From Lentisphaerales bacterium (lineage in GTDB: Bacteria > Verrucomicrobiota > Lentisphaeria > Lentisphaerales > Lentisphaeraceae), in NCBI GenBank assembly GCA_022446985.1, contig JAKVBD010000029.1, positions 1 to 58,888 on the forward strand: DNA of 58,888 nucleotides, in the 5' to 3' direction. Positions 1 to 7,727 of this stretch are shown in pieces. The position numbers and the translations under genes are program-made. The notes beneath the pieces are model-generated. The model was not told where the DNA came from. It did no database searches and worked only from the letters and a program-made list of their open reading frames with translations. Position 1 is the stretch's first letter, and every line of letters begins with the position of its first letter.

Positions 1-39
1 GCAGTATTCCCATTCAGTAGCTTTTTCATCTTAAATAAA

Positions 40-665
40 TTAAGGAAAAAGTGTTGGTTGCTTATCTTCAATTGCCTTGGTAAGGACAGATTTTTTCGAT
101 TTGTTCTGGCGACGTAAAATAAGGGCCTCTCTTTTTTGCTCCCACCCTTGGAGTTGAATCGTTGTTTTATAGCCTTGCCAGCCTTGGCCTGCATTAGCCC
201 AATTGGGATTTGAGTGTTCAATATCTCGAATAAGATTTTTAGCTACACTGCTCATTTTAAGCTTAAAAAGCTAGCGAATAAACCGATTCTCACATTCTCT
301 AATCATACTATCTGAGCTGTAAGATACATCTCCTAGAATTAGGAATGGCCTATTTTCTTCAACCATAGTAGTCAATAAGTTTAGGCAGCGCAAAACTACC
401 ACCATGCTCATTGCCGGACCTCACTTCAATTCCCAGGCAAATTCGAATTATGCTGGATTGTAGCCGATTTCAGCTCCTTCCTGATGACCAAAAACTGGTT
501 TGACTGTACTGTCTATATCAAGTATCCAATCATAAGCGTTCATGGGCTCCCAGCTCTTTTTTAAATGATGATTGAGCCAATTAAGCGCATCATTTTCATC
601 CATTCGCTTAACTCCACGACGAGTCGAGTCTTCACTGCAAACTTTATGACTCTATGGCAGTAAGA
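40..665 (-). pseudogene. Decayed DDE transposase (IS1380/IS4-like)
   Basis: Reading the minus strand across frames gives recognisable pieces of a DDE transposase in order. These are an N-terminal piece (SEDSTRRGVKRMDEN), the first catalytic Asp block (LDIDSTVKPVFGHQEGAEIG followed by YNP), a middle piece (VRSGNEHGGSFALPKLIDYY), the second Asp block (LILGDVSYSSDSMI) and a C-terminal piece (NWANAGQGWQGYKTTIQLQG). The pieces are interrupted by stops and frameshifts, and about 20 residues seem missing after GYNP. The longest open stretch, 40..255, encodes only 71 residues. I saw no terminal inverted repeats, so the element ends are undefined; the upstream limit near 665 is where similarity fades. 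It is a non-functional insertion-sequence relic. The family assignment from motifs is fairly sure at DDE level and less sure at IS1380 level. Confidence 0.75.
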
Positions 666-810
666 ATGTGTATGCAAGCCAGGAATAACCGCTTAAGGCA
701 ATTGAGTGAACAGGTAGGCTGAGTTAAAGGTATTTTTATAATTAATTATTAATTTCTTAACTCTTAAGGCCTTTTGCTAAAGAATAAGAACTCTATGTTG
801 GTGTCAGACG

Positions 811-908
811 TAGATAAAGCGCATTGAGGCGCTGCCGGGGAAACGGCAAAAGATGAGTTATGGGAAATTATAGTTTTCTGTAGCTCTTTTTCATTTTTAG
901 AGCTTTTT
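811..908 (+). other. Structured non-coding stretch, possible small RNA or leader
   Basis: Two hairpins abut without a spacer: AGCGC/GCGCT (818-833) and GCCG/CGGC with a GGGAAA loop (834-847). About 35 bases downstream lies a terminator-like element, AGCTCT/AGAGCT (882-904), followed by five T. The block lies between the transposase relic and the orphan gene at 977. It may be a small RNA or a leader, or part of the insertion-element debris. I could not match it to a known riboswitch class. Confidence 0.25.
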
Positions 909-976
909 ATATGTTTTTACTCCTTGCCATGAAGCACTTTGTTGTTAAGTGGTAAATAATAAAAAAGGAGCAGGGA

Positions 977-1213
977 ATGACGGATTATCACTATCTTGTA
1001 TGTCGATTGGGCTCAGAATGGCATATGGTTCCCGAAGGGCATTTTCGTATTAGTAGAAACCTGCATGGATACCAGATTTCTCTGGATGGAAGAAATTTTA
1101 GACGTATCTACGAATCAGACTATGAGCTTCATTCTTTTAAGCATACTTTGGTTATGATAAGTGATAAGAATCTCAATAGGACTAAAAAGTCAGAGTTTTG
1201 TGAGGCTAGTTAA
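977..1213 (+). CDS. Small hypothetical protein (78 aa)
   Basis: I do not recognise this 78-residue protein. A strong Shine-Dalgarno (AAAGGAGCAGGGA) lies directly before the ATG, which supports it as a real gene. It has no signal peptide or membrane segment, and it is rich in aromatic residues (Tyr, Phe, Trp) with a basic C-terminal half, so a small cytosolic protein is likely. It sits alone between a transposase relic and the convergent LarA-like gene. A terminator-like palindrome follows at 1250-1272. It may have arrived with, or survived beside, the decayed mobile element. Confidence 0.5.
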   Translation: MTDYHYLVCRLGSEWHMVPEGHFRISRNLHGYQISLDGRNFRRIYESDYELHSFKHTLVMISDKNLNRTKKSEFCEAS

Positions 1214-1249
1214 GTGCATTGCCGGTGATCCGCCGGTACTTCCAGAAGG

Positions 1250-1272
1250 AGGCCATTCATGATGAATGACCT
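1250..1272. terminator. Terminator-like inverted repeat between convergent genes
   Basis: An 11-bp inverted repeat with one mismatch (arms AGGCCATTCAT and ATGAATGACCT) lies between the ends of the orphan gene and the LarA-like gene. There is no clear T-run on either side, so its function as an intrinsic terminator is uncertain. Confidence 0.35.
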
Positions 1273-1281
1273 GCAAAGGTT

Positions 1282-2556
1282 TTAGCCTAAATCTGCTTGC
1301 CAGAGGCCGAGGGCAGGGTTGCTGATGTAGAAGATTTCTTCGCCGTCAATTGTATTCCAGCCATCTTTCATTTCTTTGTAGTTGTACTTTTGAAGAGCCT
1401 CTTCAAATGGCATGTAATCGTATCCAACGCTGATGATTTCTTCTTTTGTGACTTGGTCACCCGGACAGTAAGTTATGTTGAAACGACCATCACTTGTTCC
1501 GTGAATCAGGTGAGCCGCTGCGGAAAGGTTATTGGCTAACTCTTCATTTTCGCGAACATCTTTCAATGTTTGGTCGGTACCGAGGTATCCGTATTTGCGA
1601 ATGAGGCGATCAATTTCCGGGTCTTCACCAAATGTGTGAAGTTCAGGAGCAAGAACGATGAGTTCACCGCCATTTGCCATAGCTTTTCTGGTTCTATAGA
1701 TAGATTTGTTACCAAGCCAGGTCGAAGTGAATTCTTCTGGGTCGAGGTAAACTACACATTTTTGAATTGGTTTGCTGACGTTGTCTAGATTTACTGCACG
1801 GCTGAGTTCGCAGGCTTCTGCGAAGGTGTCATCATCATCGCCCATGTAAACACCGCGCATGACAAGTTCGTCTTCTTCTTTGCCTATAACAGTAAGAATA
1901 AACTGAACGTTTGTCTTTGGGCGGAGGTATTTATCGAAACCTTCATTTAGGACGGCACGAACTGGGCTATTTGTTTCGCCCATGATTCTTTCCATACCAT
2001 AAACTGCGCCAAGGTAGTGTGACTTATTTATGGTATCTCCACCGCCAACCCCAACAAGAATGTTTTTGGTATAGTTGGCCATGCCAATCACTTCGTGAGG
2101 TACGATTTGACCGATAGATAGGATAAGGTCGTAGTTACCTTCAATGAGTTCTTTGTTGACGGCAACCTGCATAGAGAAGTCGAGTTTGCCTTCGGAAAGT
2201 TCTTCGATGCGTGAAGGTGGGATTTCTCCAAGGTCGATCAGGGCATTTCGCCAATCGTGCGGCATGTAGGCATCGTAAGGAATGCTGTCGCCAAACATCA
2301 TGTGGCACTGTTCTTTAGTCATTGGGAAATGTGTCCCAAGAGCCGGCATGATGTTGATTGTACATGCATCTTTTAATTTATTGTAAATATAAGCTGTGAT
2401 CTCACCAGCGCGAGAGTTAAGACGTGTGTGGTCTGGAGGTAGAAGTAGTAGTCTTTCGAGTTTGCCTTCGTGAGATGCGAGGAAGTTGTCGATATGAGCT
2501 TCCAGATCAGCGCTGGAAACTATGCGCTCTGCTGCGCCGTCTGCTATTTTTTTCAT
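1282..2556 (-). CDS. LarA-like nickel-pincer 2-hydroxyacid epimerase (DUF2088), probable mannonate/gluconate C2 epimerase
   Basis: This 424-residue protein belongs to the lactate racemase (LarA) superfamily. The cofactor and catalytic positions of Lactiplantibacillus LarA can be placed by spacing: the DHTR motif (D42, R45), H76 in ALGTH, H154 in VPHE, K164 and H180. The spacings H154-K164 (10) and K164-H180 (16) equal those of LarA H174, K184 and H200, so the Lys that carries the nickel-pincer nucleotide and the Ni-ligand His are present. The family inverts the C2 hydroxyl of 2-hydroxyacids. It is the last gene of the uxaC operon, which also contains gluconokinase, so D-mannonate to D-gluconate epimerisation is the best guess (inference). 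LarB, LarC and LarE would have to be encoded elsewhere. A hairpin at 2688-2707 separates it from the kinase gene and may tune its expression. Confidence 0.8.
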   Translation of the reverse strand: MKKIADGAAERIVSSADLEAHIDNFLASHEGKLERLLLLPPDHTRLNSRAGEITAYIYNKLKDACTINIMPALGTHFPMTKEQCHMMFGDSIPYDAYMPHDWRNALIDLGEIPPSRIEELSEGKLDFSMQVAVNKELIEGNYDLILSIGQIVPHEVIGMANYTKNILVGVGGGDTINKSHYLGAVYGMERIMGETNSPVRAVLNEGFDKYLRPKTNVQFILTVIGKEEDELVMRGVYMGDDDDTFAEACELSRAVNLDNVSKPIQKCVVYLDPEEFTSTWLGNKSIYRTRKAMANGGELIVLAPELHTFGEDPEIDRLIRKYGYLGTDQTLKDVRENEELANNLSAAAHLIHGTSDGRFNITYCPGDQVTKEEIISVGYDYMPFEEALQKYNYKEMKDGWNTIDGEEIFYISNPALGLWQADLG

Positions 2557-2687
2557 GGGTTTTTCAAAGGGGGGTTAGGGGTTATAGAAGGAGTATTTAG
2601 TATTCAGTGATCAGTGTTTATTAATCAGTTCTTAATAAATAGCCTACTAGAAACTGAGGAATAGCCGACTGATTCCTAGATTTTATA

Positions 2688-2707
2688 ATGCCGCCCGCAG
2701 GCGGCAT
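2688..2707 (-). terminator. Intercistronic hairpin between kdgK-like and larA-like genes
   Basis: An eight-base-pair stem (ATGCCGCC/GGCGGCAT) with a short loop lies just after the kinase stop on the minus strand and is followed by an AT-rich tail. It could act as a partial terminator or as a 3'-end stabiliser inside the operon. The roughly 130 bases from it to the larA-like start contain AT-rich short repeats only. Confidence 0.5.
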
Positions 2708-2715
2708 TTAAAATC

Positions 2716-3789
2716 TTAGCGCTTAACGCGAGCGTTACCTTTCCAGACACTCCAGATCTGATCTTCGTCAGCAGGCTGACAGTAGTCAGTAAGAAGTGTT
2801 GCTGTGAATGCGCCACTGGCCCAGCCAAACTGTGCCCACTGCTCAGAGTTCCACTCTTTAAGTACACCATAAAGCATACCACCAACGAAACCATCACCAC
2901 CACCGATACGGTCGCAAACACCGATATCGCGAGGCTTGATTACGTGCCAGTTGTCGCCTTCGTGAACGATTGCGCCCCATTTGTGAAGGTTTGCACTTTC
3001 AACTTCACGAAGAGTCGTTGCGAATGCAGAAGCGTTGGGATAGGCAGCCTTGATTCTTTCTATCATTTCTTTGAAACTGTCGATTTTGTCATCGATACCC
3101 TGACCACCAGCTTCTGGACCTTCGATACCTAGGCAAAGCTGAAAGTCTTCTTCATTACCGATAAGGATGTCAGAAAGACTGGCGATTTCTTTGAAGCTGT
3201 TGTGAAGTTCTTCTTCACGACCTTTCCAGAAAGATGCACGGTGGTTTAGGTCGAAAGAAACAAGAGTTCCGTTTGCTTTAGCTTTGCGAGCGATATCAAG
3301 ACAGAACTGAGTAGAACCTTCAGAAAGAGCAGCGATAAGACCAGAAAGGTGAACGATCTGAGCGCCTTCTTCGGCGAAAATTCTATCTAGGTCAAAATCT
3401 TTAACATCCAGAGCACGACCAACTTCACCAGCACGGTCATTTTGAACGCGAGGACCACGAGAGCCCCAGCCACTGTCAGCCATATTGATCTGGTGACGGT
3501 AGCCCCAAGGATTGTCCTGTTCGAATTCAGGGCCTTCGAAGTCCATACCACGCTGACGAAGGTTGCCTTTGATGAAGTGAGAAATTGGGCTGTCTTTAAC
3601 GAAAGCAGTAAGAACTTTAACATTTAGACCTAGAAATGAGGAAACACTGCCTACGTTTGATTCAGCACTTGTTGCCTGCATTTTAAATGTGTCACTCGAG
3701 TGAAATGGCTGACCATTTTCCGGAGTGAGACGAATTCCCATACTGGTAGGGATAATCATTGCGTATTTGCAATTTTTTTTCAGTTCCAT
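2716..3789 (-). CDS. kdgK: PfkB-family sugar kinase, probable 2-keto-3-deoxygluconate kinase
   Basis: A 357-residue cytosolic kinase of the ribokinase/PfkB family. The C-terminal signature DRIGGGDGFVGG around residue 293-304 carries the catalytic Asp (about D299) and the anion-hole glycines. The sequence after it (GWASGAFTATLLTDYCQPAD) resembles KDG kinases. In the standard hexuronate route this enzyme phosphorylates 2-keto-3-deoxygluconate to KDPG. The mannonate dehydratase (UxuA) and KDPG aldolase (Eda) that would flank it in that pathway are not in this operon, while gluconokinase and a LarA-like epimerase are. Its true substrate may therefore be another ketosugar acid, or uxuA and eda may lie elsewhere. 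It is the fourth gene of the uxaC operon. Confidence 0.75.
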   Translation of the reverse strand: MELKKNCKYAMIIPTSMGIRLTPENGQPFHSSDTFKMQATSAESNVGSVSSFLGLNVKVLTAFVKDSPISHFIKGNLRQRGMDFEGPEFEQDNPWGYRHQINMADSGWGSRGPRVQNDRAGEVGRALDVKDFDLDRIFAEEGAQIVHLSGLIAALSEGSTQFCLDIARKAKANGTLVSFDLNHRASFWKGREEELHNSFKEIASLSDILIGNEEDFQLCLGIEGPEAGGQGIDDKIDSFKEMIERIKAAYPNASAFATTLREVESANLHKWGAIVHEGDNWHVIKPRDIGVCDRIGGGDGFVGGMLYGVLKEWNSEQWAQFGWASGAFTATLLTDYCQPADEDQIWSVWKGNARVKR

Positions 3790-3907
3790 AATATCTTTTT
3801 TCCTGATATCTTAAATTTAAAACTTTAAGCTTAAAGCACACTTGTAGATACGTTATGGTTTCATTTAGTTGGACACCACACAGAACCAGCTAAAGAAATG
3901 ACTCGAC

Positions 3908-4426
3908 TTATTGTAAAGTAGTAACGCATTTATGCGAGTTTTCCTTGAACTGAATTTCCGAAAGTATTTCCTTCACTATCTCATCAGGTGCCTGAGAGAT
4001 GGAAACGTGCATCGCATCTATCGGTACTTGTAAAGTTTCGAGTTGATCGTCAAGCAGGGAGGATGGCATAAAGTGATTCCTCGAATTCATTCTATCCAGA
4101 AGAACTTCGCGCTCCCCATGAAGGTAAATGAACCTCACTCTATTTCTCTCTCTAAGAAGATTACGATGTATTCTTCTCAAAGATGAACAAGCCAAAACTG
4201 CACCGCCGGACTGATTCCACTCGGTTATATTTTTATTTAAAACTACGAGCCAGGGGATGCGATGGTCCATACAATCCAACGCTCGACCTGACTTCATTCT
4301 CTCGATATTCTCATCCGGATGAAAATCATCCCCGTCATAGAATGGAATATTTAAAGAATTCGCCAGGAGTTTGCCAACTGTGCTTTTACCACAGCCGCTC
4401 ACTCCCATGATGACATACACATACAT
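3908..4426 (-). CDS. gntK: Gluconokinase (GntK type)
   Basis: A 172-residue P-loop kinase of the length usual for GntK. It phosphorylates D-gluconate to 6-phosphogluconate with ATP. Residues 8-16 are the Walker A motif GVSGCGKST. The gluconokinase hallmarks FYDGDDFHP.EN..RM.SG (about 29-47), the IPWL block and ACSSLRR (about 79-85) follow in order. Its stop overlaps nothing, but it starts only 8 bases after the SDR gene, so the two are co-transcribed. Having gluconokinase beside uxaC and an SDR fructuronate reductase is unusual and is the main reason for suspecting a mannonate-to-gluconate step by the LarA-like protein. Confidence 0.85.
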   Translation of the reverse strand: MYVYVIMGVSGCGKSTVGKLLANSLNIPFYDGDDFHPDENIERMKSGRALDCMDHRIPWLVVLNKNITEWNQSGGAVLACSSLRRIHRNLLRERNRVRFIYLHGEREVLLDRMNSRNHFMPSSLLDDQLETLQVPIDAMHVSISQAPDEIVKEILSEIQFKENSHKCVTTLQ

Positions 4427-4434
4427 ACTTTTAG

Positions 4435-5265
4435 TTAGACGCCTGAGAAAGCTGAGAAGCCACCGTCAACCGGGAGGACGATACCCGTGACAAATCTGGA
4501 CTCAGGTCCAGCAAGGAACTTCACTGCACCTTTGAGGTCTTCCGGCTTACCGAATTTACCCATTGGCGTGTTATTAATAATCTTTTGACCGCGAGCAGTC
4601 GGAGTTTCTCCATCTTCTTGGAATAGTAGGAATTTGTTCTGACCGGTTACAAAGAATCCTGGAGCTAAGCCATTTACGCGGATGTTTCTTGTTGCCAGGT
4701 GAACTGAAAGCCACTGTGTCAAACTATCAACGGATGCTTTAGCTGAAGAGTAAGCACCCACTTTAGTCAATGGTCTGTCTGCTGACATCGAAGAAATGTT
4801 GATGATGTTACCAGCACCAGAATCAATCATATCTTTACCAAAGATCTGACAAGGAAGAAGAGTTCCTTTGAAATTCAGGTCAAATACGAAACCAAATGCA
4901 TCAAGCGACATACCAAAGAAACTGTCTTCCATAGGAGTGTCTGCAGTCATTTGTTCTGCTTTACTGGTTGCGTTTGGGTGGTTGCCACCAGCACCGTTTA
5001 CGAGTAGATCGACTTTACCCCAGGTAGTGTTGATCAGCTCTTTAGCTTTATTTAGATCATCGGCATTTAGGACATCAGCAGCAGTAACGAGAGTCTCGCT
5101 GTAGCCTTTGTCGTGAAGCTCCTTTTTGAGATCCACTAGCTTGCTTTCTGTCCTACCGAGAAGGGCAACTTTAGCGCCTTCTTCAAGTAGCGCTTCGACC
5201 ATAGCTGAGCACAAAATGCCAGCAGCACCGGTCACGACGCATACTTTATCTTTTAAACTGGACAT
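4435..5265 (-). CDS. SDR-family D-mannonate oxidoreductase (fructuronate reductase, YjmF type)
   Basis: A 276-residue short-chain dehydrogenase. The Rossmann glycine motif TGAAGILC is at residues 12-19. NGAGGNHPNAT at 90-100 is typical of the YjmF/UxuB-like SDR group that interconverts D-fructuronate and D-mannonate with NAD(H). The catalytic Ser (NISS, about S158), Tyr172 and Lys176 are present. It follows uxaC, which makes D-fructuronate, after a stem-loop at 5296-5340, and is followed 8 bases later by gntK. In this operon it would supply D-mannonate to the LarA-like epimerase. Substrate assignment rests on family resemblance plus context. Confidence 0.8.
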   Translation of the reverse strand: MSSLKDKVCVVTGAAGILCSAMVEALLEEGAKVALLGRTESKLVDLKKELHDKGYSETLVTAADVLNADDLNKAKELINTTWGKVDLLVNGAGGNHPNATSKAEQMTADTPMEDSFFGMSLDAFGFVFDLNFKGTLLPCQIFGKDMIDSGAGNIINISSMSADRPLTKVGAYSSAKASVDSLTQWLSVHLATRNIRVNGLAPGFFVTGQNKFLLFQEDGETPTARGQKIINNTPMGKFGKPEDLKGAVKFLAGPESRFVTGIVLPVDGGFSAFSGV

Positions 5266-5295
5266 ATATTCACCTCTTTATTTTAAAAACTCACA

Positions 5296-5340
5296 CATTG
5301 GTTGTTAACGCTCTGTTTCGGAGCAATAGGACAACCAATG
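5296..5340 (-). other. Intercistronic stem-loop after uxaC
   Basis: A perfect 10-bp inverted repeat (CATTGGTTGT / ACAACCAATG) encloses 25 bases that can form an inner GCTC/GAGC stem. It lies 17 bases past the uxaC stop and 30 bases before the SDR start. There is no T-tract, so an mRNA processing or stability element is more likely than a full terminator. Confidence 0.55.
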
Positions 5341-5357
5341 CAGTATTATGACTTAAG

Positions 5358-6764
5358 TTATTTGTAAAAACCGAAAAACTCTTTGGCATTGTTGTAGCAG
5401 ATATCTTCGATGATAGCGCCAACCATTTCAAGATCGTAAGGAATCTCGCCATTTTCTATATCCTGTCCGAACAGGTTACATAGTATTCTTCGGAAGTATT
5501 CATGCCTTGGGAAAGACAGGAATGAGCGGGAATCGGTCAACATACCGACAAAGCGACTGATTAAACCAAGCTGCGATAGAGCTTCCATCTGCTTTTTCAT
5601 GCCGTCCTTCTGATCGAGGAACCACCAACCGGAGCCAAATTGAATTTTACCGGCAATTGAACCATCTGAGAAATTACCGCACATAGTTGCAAGTGTTTCA
5701 TTATCAGAAGGTTTGATGTTGTAAAGGATCGTTCTTGGAAGCTCAGCTGTTATGTCGAGCTTGTTTAAGAATCTTGAGAGAGCTTCGGCAATTGGACGAT
5801 CGCCGATGGAGTCAAATCCGGCATCCGGACCAAGTTGATTGAACATTCTTGTAGAGTTATTGCGGATTGGGCCCATGTGAAGTTGCATAGTCCAATCTTT
5901 AGCAGCATTCAACTGACCGAAGTAAACCATAAATGCAGTACGCATTTTAAGTTTTTCGCTTTCAAGTATTTCTTTGCCCGCTCTGATTTTTTCAAATGCC
6001 TGAACGATTTCAGTTTCAGAAAAATCGGCACCGTAAGGCTCAGGTAGACCATGATCAGAAAGGCGGCAGCCTACTTCATGGAAGAAGTCGTGACGATCTT
6101 TTACAGCAGCTTTGAAATCGCTGTAGTTTTCGATATTCATTTTGGCGGCATCGGCCAGCTTGTCGATGTATTCATTCCATTGAGTCGGATTGTCCAGAGC
6201 AAGAGCTTTATCCGGTCTGAATGTAGGCAGCATTTTTAGAGCGATGCCTTCTTCTTTAACACTGATGTGATGTTCAAGGGAGTCAATTGGATCATCTGTA
6301 GTACAAACAACTTCAACATTTTGTGCTCTCAAAAGACCACGCGCTGAGAAGCCGGATTGAGCCAGCATAGCATTACACTTTTCATAGATTTCGTCAGCCG
6401 TTTTTGGACTCAATATTTCTTTGATACCAAAGTATCTTTGAAGTTCTAGATGCTGCCAGTGAAAGAGGGGATTTCTTAGAGTCTTAGGCATAGTTGCAGC
6501 CCAGGCATCCCACTTTTCTTTATCTGTTGCATCTCCAGTGATGTACTTTTCCTGGATACCATTTATGCGCATGGCACGCCACTTATAATGATCACCAGAA
6601 AGAGCCACTTCTGTAATGGTCTTATAGACGCGATCATTGGCGATATCTTCTGGTGGAAGGTGGTTGTGATAATCAATGATTGGCTGTGGTTCAGCATACT
6701 TGTGATATAGGATAGAAGCTGTTTCGTTTTCGAGAACGAAGTCTTTACACATGAATTCTTTCAT
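5358..6764 (-). CDS. uxaC: Glucuronate/uronate isomerase
   Basis: A 468-residue protein of the usual UxaC length (about 470). It isomerises D-glucuronate to D-fructuronate or D-galacturonate to D-tagaturonate in the cytosol. The metal-site motif DYHNHLPPEDIAND lies at about residues 30-43, and the C-terminal block SFLSFPRHEYFRRILCNLFG with R-H-E-Y-F-R is typical. It is the first gene of the leftward operon with its own divergent promoter region (6765-7063) carrying TTTGCCT half-sites immediately before its start. MCKDF, four codons later, is a second possible start. Confidence 0.9.
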   Translation of the reverse strand: MKEFMCKDFVLENETASILYHKYAEPQPIIDYHNHLPPEDIANDRVYKTITEVALSGDHYKWRAMRINGIQEKYITGDATDKEKWDAWAATMPKTLRNPLFHWQHLELQRYFGIKEILSPKTADEIYEKCNAMLAQSGFSARGLLRAQNVEVVCTTDDPIDSLEHHISVKEEGIALKMLPTFRPDKALALDNPTQWNEYIDKLADAAKMNIENYSDFKAAVKDRHDFFHEVGCRLSDHGLPEPYGADFSETEIVQAFEKIRAGKEILESEKLKMRTAFMVYFGQLNAAKDWTMQLHMGPIRNNSTRMFNQLGPDAGFDSIGDRPIAEALSRFLNKLDITAELPRTILYNIKPSDNETLATMCGNFSDGSIAGKIQFGSGWWFLDQKDGMKKQMEALSQLGLISRFVGMLTDSRSFLSFPRHEYFRRILCNLFGQDIENGEIPYDLEMVGAIIEDICYNNAKEFFGFYK

Positions 6765-7063
6765 AATTTGCCTAAATGTCTAATATTATTTAATTTGCCT
6801 GATCGGCTAGTCAAAAGCTTGTTTCTTTATAGGTAATACGCATTTTTACTCTTGACAAGAGCATATAGTTAAGTTTATTGTTTTGCAAGATTTGCCTTAT
6901 TTATATTTGATTGAGTAGGCATATTTTAAGAGTGGTCAATTTGGTTTATTTGCCTAATTAGGCAAAAGATTTAAAAGCTTTAGATTCTCTTGAGAGTTTT
7001 CTTTTGTTTGTTTGATTGATATGTTATTATTGCATGAAACAATTAAGATGTATGGAGATATGT
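6765..7063. promoter_or_regulatory. Divergent promoter region of the two sugar-acid operons
   Basis: This 299-bp gap drives uxaC leftward and the DUF1080 operon rightward. Besides the palindrome at 6949-6966 it contains further TTTGCCT half-sites near 6774 and 6794, a TTGCCTTA/TAGGCA pair around 6890-6925, and a 13-bp palindrome CTCTTGACAAGAG (6849-6861) that overlaps a TTGACA -35-like hexamer. No open reading frame fits here. The layout suggests co-regulation by one repressor. Confidence 0.6.
6949..6966. promoter_or_regulatory. 18-bp perfect palindromic operator candidate
   Basis: TTTGCCTAATTAGGCAAA is a perfect palindrome about 100 bases before the start of the DUF1080 gene. Related half-sites occur on the uxaC side. 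The GntR/LacI-type regulator encoded at the end of the rightward operon (13947) is the natural candidate to bind it, but a link is inference. Confidence 0.6.
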
Positions 7064-7717
7064 GTGAAAAAGATATTATGTGCCCTCATCCTTCTATTGG
7101 TATTTACAGTTAATGCTGAGGAAGGTTTTGTGAATATGTTTAACGGTAAAGATCTTACCGGCTGGGAAAACCCATACGACTGGGGAACAATCACTTTAGA
7201 AGGCGATGAGATTCACCTCACTACTGACAAGAAAAAATTCTTCCTGTGTACAACTAAGAAGTTTAAAGACTTCATTTTTGAAGCTGAAGTAAAGATGCCG
7301 GAAGGTAAGTCTAACTCAGGTTTCCTTTTCAGATGTATGAAGAAAAAAGGTAAAGCCTGGGGCTACCAGGCAGAATGTGATCCATCTGACCGTAAGTGGA
7401 GCGGTGGTCTTTATGATCAAGGTAGACGCAAGTGGATGCACCCAGATCGCGACTTCAAAGTTGGCAAAGACAAACACTTTAAGAAAGATTTCAGCCCTGA
7501 GTGGACCGAAGAAAGGAAGAATGCTCTTAAACGCTACGACTGGAACAAGTACAGAATTGAGTGCCGCGGTTCCGAAATAAAGATTTCCGTAAATGGTGTA
7601 TTAACGACCCACATTATCGATACCAAAGATTCTGAAGGTTACATCGGTATTCAGCATCACGGTGAGAAAGGTAAGATTTACAAATTTAGAAATATTAAAA
7701 TTAAAGAGTTGAAATAG
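7064..7717 (+). CDS. Secreted DUF1080 protein (3-keto-glycoside hydrolase/lyase-like)
   Basis: I choose the GTG at 7064 because GGAG (7054-7057) is 6 bases upstream and the protein then begins VKKILCALILLLVFTVNA, a clean signal peptide. An upstream in-frame TTG at 7016 would spoil it. The mature protein has the DUF1080 core: FVNMFNGKDLTGWEN, a jelly-roll with SNSGFLFRC, GYQAECD, WNKYRIECRGSEIKISVNG and IGIQHHGEKGKIYKFRNIKIKEL at the end. DUF1080 proteins are concanavalin-like; members have been tied to cleavage of 3-keto-sugars. It is first in the rightward operon, 10 bases before the transporter gene, and probably acts in the periplasm on the imported glycoside. Confidence 0.8.
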   Translation: MKKILCALILLLVFTVNAEEGFVNMFNGKDLTGWENPYDWGTITLEGDEIHLTTDKKKFFLCTTKKFKDFIFEAEVKMPEGKSNSGFLFRCMKKKGKAWGYQAECDPSDRKWSGGLYDQGRRKWMHPDRDFKVGKDKHFKKDFSPEWTEERKNALKRYDWNKYRIECRGSEIKISVNGVLTTHIIDTKDSEGYIGIQHHGEKGKIYKFRNIKIKELK

Positions 7718-7727
7718 GGATTACCCA

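Noticed and set aside
811..850. Cyclic-di-GMP-type riboswitch
   Set aside because: The paired hairpins and GGGAAA loop do not fit the consensus cores that I know, and the sequence is too short.
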